From Inia geoffrensis (taxonomy: Eukaryota > Chordata > Mammalia > Artiodactyla > Iniidae): a stretch of 64,000 nucleotides of DNA. A model generated the notes under the pieces. That model had not been told where the DNA came from, did no database searches, and was given only the letters and a program-made list of their open reading frames with translations. Of the stretch, positions 54,690 through 64,000 are shown one piece after another (position 1 is the first letter of the stretch; each line of letters begins with the position of its first letter). The position numbers were made by a program, and so were the translations under genes. The stretch covers positions 51,863,001 to 51,927,000 of the forward strand of contig CM070901.1 in the NCBI GenBank assembly GCA_036417435.1, read 5' to 3'.

Positions 54690-55650
54690 TAACTAGGTTT
54701 ACTTTGTCTGTATCTCTTGCAACATTTCTCCTTTTTTTCTTATTTGAGTATCTTGCAAGAGTGTTTGAGTGGGGATTTTTGCATGTGAAACCTCCTGAAG
54801 TCTTATATAGTTGAAAATGTTTTTGTTATGCCCTCATAATTGAATACCATTCTAGATTTGAAACTGCTTTTCCTTCAGTGCTTGAAAATATACTCTAGTA
54901 TCTTTATAAAAAATCCCATTTTCATCTTTTAGTGTTCTTGAAAATTTTAGTGTTAGCCTGATTTTTGTTACTTAACAGGGAATGCTTTTTCCCTTCCATT
55001 TAACATATTTTTCTTTGCTCTAATATACTTTTATTATAATGTGAATAGGTATGGATTTTTTTTCTTATCTCTTCTATTTGGTCTTCTAAGGACCTTTTCA
55101 TTCTGAAGGATTCTATCATTCATCAATCTGGGAATGTTTATTTTCATTATTTTAAAAAATATTTTCTCCACCCCATCCCTCTGGGATCCTGTTATCAGGA
55201 TGTGAGTACTTTTATTTTATCATTCATATTTCTTAGCTTTAATTTTTTTTCTCTATATTTTCTGTCTCTCTATTCTTTCCTGTTACTTTTCGGGAGAATT
55301 TCTCATTCTTATCCTCCAATTCACTGTTTCTTTCCTTAGCTCTATTCCATCCTATTATTTATTCCATTTGAGCTATATGCATCTTATATTTTACTTGGTT
55401 CTTTTTAAGTTTTCCTATTATTGCTTTACTAGTATCTTCCCACATTTCCTTAAGCATAGTTATACTAATGTTATATTCTTCTATTTGTTTAAATAGTTCT
55501 GCTTCAGATAGTGTTTAATGTCTATTTTTGTCTTTGTTTACTAGATTCTAGTTATTTCGTCTTGCAAGCTCATGCTGTACTGTGGATATCATCCACTCTG
55601 CCTGGTAATGTTTGTTGGGAAAGCCAAATATTAGGCTCTAGTCTCCATCT
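54690..55650 (-). repeat. Old L1M/HAL1-like ORF1 region
   Basis: A+T-rich, complementary order resembling the ORF1 and upstream part of L1M/HAL1 elements ('gaaacctcctgaagtcttat', 'ccatccctctgggatcctgt', 'ttctcattcttatcctccaa'). It may be the other half of the LINE into which the old L1 inserted, but I cannot join the halves with confidence. Confidence 0.45.
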
Positions 55651-55659
55651 ATTTAGAAG

Positions 55660-56608
55660 TGTTTAAAATACTAAGATATGTTGAGCCCCAGGGCATAGTA
55701 CCCCAGGCACCATAAAGCACTTTGTATCAGTCCCTTTTACTGCCTCTGCCCTGGGCATCTCACCCGGGCAGAGTTTCTCCTTTAAAGTGAATTAATTGGG
55801 AGAAACAGCACTGAGATGAGTCAGTCTCCATAGATTGTAATTCTCCCAGGCATGGGAGTTTGGAGGAGAAGTGGGGATCAGGATACTGGAGAGCTAGGGC
55901 TGCTGCTCATAATTAAGCAGGTGGCCCCTACTTACAGGACAGGGGGGAACAGGCACTGCCATCCACCTTCACTCCCAAGCTGTGTACCCAGGTATGAGAC
56001 TCTGCCTACCTGGAGGCAGTGGTGCCTTTCCCTAATGCACACAGTGTCACCATATTTTCTAGCAGTGCCCTTTAGAGAGATCCTGGTCAGCCGCCCCTGC
56101 TTTCAGCATCTCACCCCAGTATCCACCTGCACTGCCTTGATTTTACTGCCAACACCAATGATCTGGAATGTAAAAGGATTTCTGCAGGGAAGTGGCTAGT
56201 GATAATTGTCTCTAAACAATGAGGAGGAAAGCCAAGACCTGTAGCAAAAAGCTTTTCTCCAATATACCTTCTCACTGCTACCTCTCATAGCCTTTTGTCT
56301 CCAACTGTAATACACTCCCCACCTACCAGTTCAAAACATCTTTCCATCTCCTATGAGATTTACATGCTTTTTATTAGCTCCAAAGATTCGTATTTCCCTA
56401 ATACTTCTTCATGTACCCCAGGGCTGAAATTGAAGAAGGAGTCAGCAGGTACTAGGTCATCATCTTCATAAGATCTGGAAGCTTAAACATATATCTTTAA
56501 AAATATTACTTTATTTGACTTTTATTTTGGAAATAATTATTTCGGTCTATTTCTTGAAGACCTTTAAGGTAATTGAAAGATAACTTGGATGTCCGCAGTT
56601 GAGGGTTG
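55660..56608. other. Single-copy sequence, no gene recognised
   Basis: Non-repetitive. The 115-codon plus-strand frame at 55852-56199 has no recognised domain and looks like chance. Confidence 0.45.
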
Positions 56609-57090
56609 GTTGGTGAATTATCAGAGTTCCCCAAGGAAATAGAAGTACATGTTTATAGGATTTATTATGAGGAATTAGGTCATGTGATTATGGAGGCTGA
56701 GAAATCCCACCAACTGCTTTTTGCAAGCTAGAGACCCAGGAAAGTTGGTAGTATAATTCCAGTCTAAGCCTGATAGTCTGAGAACTGAGGGAGTCAGTGG
56801 TGTAAATCCCAGTGCAGGGGTGGTGAAAGACTGATGTCTCAGCGTAAGCAGGCAAACAGAAACCAAAAGGGGTGAATTCCTCCTTCCTTCACCTTTTTGT
56901 TTTATTCAGGCCTGAACAGATTGGATAATGCCCACCCTCCCTGGGGAGGTCAATCTACTTTACTGAGTCCACCAATTCAAATCCTAATCTCATCCAGAGA
57001 CACCCTCATAGACACACCTAGAAATAATATTTAATTTGGGCACCACTTGGTCCGGTCAAGTTGACACATAAAATTAATCACCCTAGTTGG
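56609..57090 (-). mobile_element. ERVL-type solo LTR with 5-bp target duplication
   Basis: The LTR body is 56614-57085, flanked by perfect 5-bp repeats 'gttgg' (56609-56613 and 57086-57090), the target size expected for ERVL. Complementary order matches the same family as 13816-14207: 'tttattatgaggaattaggt', then 'ctagagacccaggaaagttg', then 'gattggataatgcccaccct', then 'catccagagacaccctcata', then 'caagttgacacataaaatta'. No internal genes. Confidence 0.8.
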
Positions 57091-57159
57091 GAATCGTAGA
57101 GGTAAAGCAGAGTAAAGAAGAAAAGACACCAACTGCCAAGATGACAAGACTCAGAAGAC

Positions 57160-57310
57160 TGTGACTGCATCCTTTTTCAGTTACCCTCTCTATCCTCAAG
57201 TTTCCTTGCCTGTAAATTGAGAATAAGAATACATGTCCTGTTTTCATCACATGGTTGTTGTGCTGCTGAATAGGATACTAATCTATGGAGGGCACTCTGT
57301 AAACCACTAC
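57160..57310 (-). repeat. MIR SINE
   Basis: Complementary MIR: 'cctcaagtttccttgcctgt', then 'gagaataagaatacatgtcc', then 'catggttgttgtgctgctga'. Confidence 0.65.
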
Positions 57311-58220
57311 AGAGAGAAAGCAGCAATATTTACCATGAACCAAAGAGCATTTGAAATGATATTAACTCTCAGGGGATAGGATGTTCTTTGGCTGGGAAGG
57401 TGGTAATCCCTCCCCTCAGCGACCTCAGTGAATTTCAGACAGATCTTCAAAGCAGGTCAGGTCTCTGCAGCACAGAGTGGTGAAAATATTCCAAGTCCTC
57501 TGACCTCCCTAAGTTAGGGAAGGTTGGCATCAAGGACAGAAGCTTTCAATTGCATTGAACATGGCCTGAACAAGTTCCAAGTGGGTAATTACTTTATGCT
57601 TACGTACAATTTCCCCTTCAGCTTCTAAGGGATAGGGCATCCCTCACTTCCTAGACTAAGTAGGGCTTTCATTGTTGCTAGGCATATGTTGAACAGCTGC
57701 CCCAGTCACCCACCTCAGCAGACACCGTATTTTAGTAATGAAATCAGGGCTCAAACTGGGCAAGATGGTAACACATTTCTTTGATTAGTGTGTAGGACAA
57801 ATGTGGCCTTTCTTTGAACAGAAGGGAGGGCATTTAAGCATGTTTTTCTCCTCACTTGCATCATACCCAGGAGTAAACTGAGCAGGTTCTCTGTGAGCCA
57901 GCTTTGAGAGGTTCTCTGACATGAATCTAATTAAGAAAAATATATTAATTTTATCATCAATAACTACATCAGTTACTCTTCAATTATGGAAAGTACATCC
58001 TCCTGAAAAGTGGGATGGAAGCAAAATTTCATCTAAGGATTTGTGTCCTCTGAACATCTTGTGTTATAAAACTGAGAATGTTTGTGGGCAAAGAAATACC
58101 TCTAATCTATATGGTGATGGCAGGGTCTAGGCAATGAGAGATATCACATAACTGCTGATCAGAAGCTTGGGTTGTCTCAATATGCTGATCCATTTGTCTT
58201 TCTCCCACCCTTCATTTTTC
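57311..58220. other. Single-copy sequence, no gene recognised
   Basis: No repeat or exon recognised. The 69-codon frame at 57921-58130 has no domain. Confidence 0.45.
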
Positions 58221-58224
58221 CATT

Positions 58225-58400
58225 GCCTAATTAGCACAGTGATTTTGGTCTAGGCGCTTAACTTTTCTGAGTAGCAGGTTCCTTCATCCACAAAATAGGG
58301 GAAATAATGGTGCCTATTTCTTAGAAATCTTGAGGAGAATGAAGAAGATAATATTTTTGGCATATGGAAAGAGCTCAATAAGTGTTAGTCATCACTGTTA
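58225..58400 (-). repeat. MIR SINE
   Basis: Complementary MIR: 'cacagtgattttggtctagg', then 'gttccttcatccacaaaata', then 'gaggagaatgaagaagataa', then 'aagagctcaataagtgttag'. Confidence 0.75.
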
Positions 58401-58529
58401 TTGTTGTTAGTATCTTTCAGGCCTTAGTTTAAATATCACTATTTTGTTACCACTAACTTCTGCCCCTGTTTCAAAACTAGGTTAAGTAAATGGCTTTGTG
58501 CTTCCATAGAACACCCTACATTCCCATAT

Positions 58530-58665
58530 TAAAAAAAATAACATTTTTTGAGTATATACCAGGTTCTCTGCACTATTTGAGTTGTTTTCAATGGATATAG
58601 TATAACTTCATTTTACAAATAAGGGAACTTAGGTCCAGAGAATTCATATAGCTTGTAAGGGGTGA
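58530..58665 (+). repeat. MIR SINE
   Basis: Sense MIR: 'cattttttgagtatatacca', then 'cattttacaaataagggaac', then 'aggtccagagaattcatata'. Confidence 0.7.
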
Positions 58666-59024
58666 GATTTGCATGTAGATGCTTTTACTCCAAAGTTCAT
58701 ATTCTTAATGATGACACTTGTCATGTTTTATGGTGATTGTTCATGTAATTTTCTTTGCTGGACAGTAAACTCTGTCTGTTCCCAACCCCTCATTCTTTCC
58801 AAAGCTACCACTACCTTACACGTGGTCTCAACCTCTCCAAAACCCATTGGTGCCAGCAATTTTCTTAGCTTTTGACTCCTCAGTTTCACCTCAGCCAGTA
58901 ACATCCTTCTCTTTGTTCTTGACTTCTGGTCTAATCTCTATTTCAAGATCAGTTACATCAATATCTCCCTTGCTGACAATTAGATCTGCTCTTATCCTTC
59001 TCACCATCTACCACATGATGTTTC

Positions 59025-59465
59025 AGTCAGGGGTTTTGGTTGCAAGTGATAGAAAATGTCTCTGGTTGTTTTAAGCAGAAAGAGTTTACATTGGAAGGAT
59101 ATGAAGTGCTCAGAGAATGGATGAGATCAGGACCAGGCTTAGAAAATTAGAAGGAATCAAGGATTCTATTATCCCTACCACAGCCTCCACCAATCCCCAC
59201 CTCCTTGAATTATGTGTTCAGGATTCAAAGCCCTGGAGTCTGACTGGCTGAGCATAGGGCCAAGTGCCCACTTCCTAGGATGGCAAGGTATGGGAGGAAC
59301 CAGGATCTAGCTCCTTTCAGCTTCTATAATAGAAGATGGTAGTGGAAGGCTGTGTGAATCACCCATGCTCAAGGCCACATACGCACAGGTGGAAGGATAT
59401 TTCCTCACAAGGAAAGAGAATGGATGTTTGACAACAAAAATTACATGTGTCCACTGCACATTTCA
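59025..59465. repeat. Old interspersed repeat, family uncertain
   Basis: Pattern of a dispersed mammalian repeat ('gtcaggggttttggttgcaa', 'gtgatagaaaatgtctctgg', 'gactggctgagcatagggcc', 'ggaaagagaatggatgtttg', 'catgtgtccactgcaca'). I recall the pattern but not the name. Confidence 0.4.
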
Positions 59466-59469
59466 ATGG

Positions 59470-61290
59470 TTAGCTCTGGTCACCCCCACCAAACTATAAT
59501 TTCCCAATCCCAATTTCACAAGATCAGAAAGTCTCTCAGAATACAGCCCAGGTCCACTAATATACCACATGATCTTACTTAAGAAGCTTCCTTGTGCTGT
59601 ATCCTTTATGTCCTTTTGATTCCTACATTATATACCCCTATGGAGGCCTACTGATTTTAAGGCTGGGCACAGGCCTTAAAAATTGGGGACAGAGAATGCT
59701 TCATGGATAGTCACAATTATCCCATCTTATTTACAGCATGATGTCTCAGCTCTGGCCAAGCTTATTCCCCTGGCTCACTCCTTTGAGACATCTTTCTAAG
59801 CCTGCTCCTGTTTTCTGGCTCCTTGCCCATGTAGCTGCATTTACCTCCCTTTCAACTCCCTCGCACTCTTTCAGTTTTAAAATTTATTGATTTTCCTTTC
59901 TCTCATTGCTATAGCCCATACTTTCCTTTTCAGGAACACCTTGGTGTTCACCTAATTTTAGCCAGTAGTTTTCACTTCTGCATGCTTTTGTGCTGATTGT
60001 TTCCACTCCCCATGGCTTTGTGGTTCTAGGTCTAGTTCATGAGTCTTATGTGGCTTCACCCTGGCCAACCAGATCTCCCAGGATTCTTTATACAAACCCA
60101 TCTGTACCATGTCCTGATCCTTTACATTGTCACTTCTGGTTCAATCCTTTTGGAGTTTCTAGGACTCATGTTGATAGTGGTAGGAGAAATTAATATAACC
60201 TGACCTTTGTGTCCAGTTAGAAGAAAGACCCAAGATTTGTCATATTTTTGAGTCCCAGTCACCTTTCTGTCCCAAATCCTAATAAATGGCCACTCTACCT
60301 GTTCCTCAAGAACTAATCATCAGAGTGAATCTCAATTCTAGTGTAAAGCTTTTGACTTGTTCTCTTTGTGCCAGTACTGCTTTGGTAATACCTTAGTGCT
60401 TTAGTCCTTCACAGGACTGTAAATGTATCTTGTGCTAGAGTTCTGACATTGATATTGAGCCTTGCTGGTTGTGATACATTTCTCTGGTGCCACCTGTTTG
60501 TTTATTGATGCTAAATGCCAAGCACACATTTAAAATGCACTAAAAATAAAGTGACCGCAATTGTGGACAGCTTGATAGAATACAACCAAACTGCCTTGGA
60601 TGTTGTGAAATAGTAGAGTTCCCTGAACTGCACTGATGGGAACTCTGATATCTATTTTTCCTGTGTTTGCTTCTGAGCTCCTGTTCCAGTCTTCCCTACT
60701 CAGCTTGATCTTTACCTTTTTGATTAGGTATGTGATCTCTCTTTTTTGATCTCATGTGTCCTAGGACCTGATGCAGCACTCCTCTGGTTTCATTTTCCTT
60801 CCTTTCTCCACTACTCTACCATAGGATGCACTTGGATGTGCCTTTGCCTTTCCTGAGAGTGGTCTACATCAGCCTGTCTGGAAGAAACCAGCCCCACCAC
60901 AATAGAAGGTCTTATGTCAGGTGTTCCTGGTATATCTGCCCTTTGCTGAATGCAAGAAGACATCTGACATAGACCATGTTCCAAGAGAGGACACTTCTGT
61001 ATATTATCTCTTCTACACCCACCTCCACTCTCCTTATATTTCCCACATTAGCAGTTCTCTTGCTCTTTCAGCAAATGGTCTTGCTTTGTGCACTTCTGAG
61101 ACCGTGGAAACCATCTGGCAGGTTCTTCTTCTCCACCTGCTTCCTCAGAGTCTCTGCCTTCCTTCTCCTATCTTGGAGAAGGAGGTGTCTCCCTTTCCTA
61201 GGCTCACTCCTGGCTGCAATCAGTAGTGTTGGTCCCTATCTCCTCTTTCAGAATGATGTTCTATCAGGTGTTCTGCTTTTCCTGGACATT
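59470..61290. other. Mostly single-copy sequence
   Basis: No gene recognised. The part after about 60960 is pyrimidine-rich and may already be decayed L2. Overlapping frames at 60921-61293 are not supportable as genes. Confidence 0.35.
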
Positions 61291-61294
61291 TGAA

Positions 61295-61830
61295 AGCTCT
61301 GTTCGTCTAGGTGGATCCTTCCCATGTGCCTTGAGACCAGCTTCATCTATTGCCTCCAAAAGAATGGTCCTCTGTTCTCTTCTTGTCAAACTTCTTGAAT
61401 ATGTGAGTGCCACCCACGGACTGGGCTTCCTCACTACTATTTCACTCCAGATGTCCTGGAATCTGGCTTCTGTTGTCACCAGTTCTGAAGTTCCTCTCTC
61501 AGAGTTTACTGTTAACCTCCTAATTGCCAAACATAAAGGCTTGTTCTCAGACTTTATATCCTTTGTTCTATCAGCCACACTGGTAGTGTTAAAATAGTTG
61601 ATTTTATCTTTCCTGATTGAAATTATTTTCTTTTCTATATGACCATCTTATTTATATTGAATATTTGAATGTTATTTAGCTTCCTATGTGTTTCTCTGTT
61701 TTTACCAGCTAGATGTAAGTTCCTTGAGGCTGGGAGCTGTATTTTGATATATATTGTTGTTTCACGAGTATCTTTAGCATAATGCTATGTACCTATTAGG
61801 TGTATGATAAATATTTTTTAAGTAAGACTA
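61295..61830 (+). repeat. L2 LINE, RT region and 3' end
   Basis: An RT-region piece at 61370-61600 is recognisable ('cttcttgtcaaacttcttga', 'ggaatctggcttctgttgtc', 'ttaacctcctaattgccaaa', 'cttgttctcagactttatat'). It is followed by the 3' end at 61700-61830 ('gatgtaagttccttgaggct', 'ctatgtacctattaggtgta'). The 123-codon plus frame at 61226-61597 is decayed L2 in part, not a gene. Confidence 0.7.
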
Positions 61831-61839
61831 TTCAGAGTG

Positions 61840-61985
61840 AATTATCCATTCAGTCATTTATTCATTTATGAGCAAATACTTCTTATGTGCCCACTATATG
61901 CAGATTGTTATATTCTGTGATGTAGCAATTCGTAAGATATGCTTAGTTCCTGCTTTCAGAGAGTTTATAGTCCAGTAAAGAATGT
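61840..61985 (-). repeat. L2 3'-end remnant
   Basis: Complement of the L2 tail ('cattcagtcatttattcatt', 'gcccactatatgcagattgt', 'gttcctgctttcagagagtt'), lying tail to tail with the preceding plus-strand L2. Confidence 0.65.
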
Positions 61986-62329
61986 ATACATGTAAATGTA
62001 CAATCATAATACAAAATGAAAAATGCCCTGAAGGGGAAGCACTTAACTGGAGGGGTGGGGATCAGGGAAGGTTTCCTAGAAGAAATATCATACAAGCAAA
62101 GAGTTAGCAAGGCAGAAAGAGGGAAGAGGAAGTACGTGGTCCTGGCAAAGGGAACAGTGTGTTCAGAGGCTAGAGAGCATGACAGTTTTGAGGAACTGAC
62201 TGAAAGAATATCAGAGCCATGAGTATGGTGAACGAGCGAGATGGAGCAAATGAGTAGGTGGACTGTGCCTAAATGAAAAAACAGACATTTCACCCCCTTC
62301 CCCATTTTTAAGAATTTTACTGCCATTTA

Positions 62330-62445
62330 CTATTTAATCCTCACAGCCTTTGAGTAGTAGGTGGCAGCTGTCTTACAGATGGAGAAACTAAGTTTTGTAA
62401 AACTGAAACTCACTAAGTCAATAGTAAGTCTGAAAATATCATCAC
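62330..62445 (+). repeat. MIR SINE fragment
   Basis: Sense MIR: 'tatttaatcctcacagcctt', then 'gtcttacagatggagaaact', then 'aaactcactaagtcaatagt'. Confidence 0.6.
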
Positions 62446-62450
62446 TTTTT

Positions 62451-62914
62451 GATACAGCTTCCTTTTATAAAATATTTTAATCTTATTGGAGTAGAGTTGA
62501 TTTACAATGTTGTGTTAGTTTCAGGTGTACAGCAAAGTGATGCAGTTATACATATAGATATATTCATTCTTTTTAAAATTCTTTTCTCATGTAGGTTATC
62601 ACAGACTATTAGGTAGAATTCTCTGTGCTATACAGTAGGTCCTTGTTGGTTATGTCGCTTATATAGAATAGTGTGCGTGTGTTCATTCCAAGTTCCTGAT
62701 TTATCCCTCTCCCCGCCTCATGTTTCCCCTTTGGTGACCATAAGTTTTCAATATCTATAAGTCTGCTTCTGTTTTGTAAATAAGTTCATTTGTATCTATT
62801 TCAAAATTAGATTCCACTCCTGAGTGATATCATATGATATTTGTCTTTCTCTGTCTGACTTCATGTAGTATGATCATCTCTACGTCCATCCGTGTTGTGA
62901 TGCAGCTTCCTTTT
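62451..62914 (-). mobile_element. 5'-truncated L1 tail with 16-bp target duplication
   Basis: A minus-strand L1 3' end (62467-62898) with the tail complement 'attggagtagagttgattta' and the distinctive 'gctatacagtaggtccttgt'. It is flanked by 'gatacagcttcctttt' (62451-62466) and 'gatgcagcttcctttt' (62899-62914), 15 of 16 identical. No coding capacity. Confidence 0.92.
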
Positions 62915-64000
62915 TAATTGACCTAAGCAACCAGAACAAACCAAGCAAAATATAAACCATAATTTTAAAAAAAGCTTCAGAGAGCTAAAGATGAAAAGAA
63001 ACCTGAAGGAGTTATATCTGAGGAAAAAGAAGGCACATAGCTGTGTTCATCACTGGAAAAACAATGGGAGGGGGAAGAATCCACCATAGACAAGAGTTAA
63101 TAGAAACCAAGCTAACTGTTCATGAATTTTAATAACCACATGGGTCCTGGTATGATGGTATCCTCAGTCACAGAGCATGTCAGTACCCACCTGTCAACTT
63201 CATTTTGAATCTTCACTAAATACACAGGGAAAGGTGGGGACTCAGCAAAGGTGCTGGGAGAAAGCCCCCTGAGCAACATAGGTCTTCCCTAAATGAAAGG
63301 CAGGGACCTTCTCCAACTACAATGTAGTGTCCTGATGAGGGCTGGGGAAGGGCAGATGAACTGAACAAATCCCCCACCTGCACTGGGCCTTTCCTGAGTG
63401 CAAGGCAGTGTCCCACTGAAGGTTGGCCTCAGGGCGTGAGAATTTTATGGAAATCTTTCTGAGGCTCAGTGACTCTCTCACTGGCTCTTCAACAAATGCA
63501 CTGAACATACTCCGTGAAGGCTGGGGGAAGAGTAGCAAAGGTGGAAAAAACCCCTCCGAGACACTTCAGGTCTTTACTGAATCCATTTCTATAGCCCTCC
63601 AAAAACTGGAGACAGGACATCAGTACAGAGAGATCTCCTGAGCTACAGAAAGTCAGAACTGGGGCTGGAAAGAAAAGAGGACTCCTCAGTGACTCCAGAG
63701 CTCGTGGTCAGGCTGCAGGGCAGAGATCTCTCATGGTTCAGAAAGTTGGGAACTGGGAGAACAAAGGGTAAATTTTTTTTGGATCTCCCAAGTGCTCAGA
63801 TCCCACATTAGGCTAAGGGAAATGTTCTAGTCCTGTCCTCAAAATATTTAAATCCAATTGTAAACCGAATATAACTAAAGCTACAATATAGCCTAGTTTA
63901 ATACAGAGTAGATGGAAAGAGACCATTACAATAGTAGCCTGACAGAAGAAGGGATGCACTATTTTCTGAGTAAATATTTACTTTGCAACTTAAATTTTTT
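62915..64000. other. Single-copy sequence with possible degenerate tandem repeats
   Basis: No gene recognised to the window end. Between about 63236 and 63640, loosely similar modules recur ('gtgctgggagaaagccccct', 'gggctggggaagggcagatg', 'aggctgggggaagagtagca', each followed by a pyrimidine-rich stretch and 'ggtctt / ggcctt'), hinting at an old tandem array. Confidence 0.4.

Overview
This window looks like mammalian nuclear DNA, most probably from a whale or dolphin. Two tRNA-derived SINEs of the CHR type (cetacean/hippopotamus/ruminant lineage) are present at 19333-19686 and 43510-43733. The second closely resembles the abundant cetacean form. A nearly full-length L1 with a CpG-rich 5'UTR is also present, and I see no Bov-B LINE or BOV-tA SINE, which a ruminant window of this size would normally carry. 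The species call is inference from repeat content.

I find no convincing protein-coding exon, rRNA, functional tRNA, CRISPR array or microbial-type gene. The only long open frames belong to retrotransposons. The rest is A+T-rich single-copy DNA crossed by ancient repeats (MIR, L2, MER5-like, a Tigger-like DNA transposon, ERVL-type LTRs, HAL1), consistent with an intergenic desert or a very large intron.

Layout: 1-9 kb is mostly single-copy sequence with MIR pieces, one short L1 insert with an 11-bp target duplication (3390-3605) and a good candidate conserved non-coding element (about 2480-2755). At 8958-9560 lies a solo class-I-like LTR. 10.4-14.3 kb is an ancient patchwork of L2, a DNA transposon with visible terminal repeats, MER5-like and ERVL LTR. 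14.3-18.2 kb is an old L1 split by two younger L1 tails. 19.3-25.7 kb holds a CHR SINE, L2, an inverted-repeat pair and a nearly complete HAL1. 25.7-38 kb is largely unique, with microsatellites, a tetranucleotide minisatellite and a diverged direct-repeat pair. 38-55.6 kb is a LINE pile-up: an old, nearly full-length L1 (41260-54680) contains a CHR SINE and a younger L1 of about 6.6 kb (43748-50393). 55.6-64 kb is unique sequence with an ERVL-type LTR, L2, MIR and a further L1 tail.

The most notable object is the younger L1. It keeps a full 5'UTR with internal tandem repeats, an endonuclease domain with its catalytic residues, and an RT with the FADD motif. ORF2, however, carries an in-frame internal deletion that joins endonuclease to RT directly, and other lesions make it inactive. 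Almost all L1-type tails in the window lie on the minus strand.
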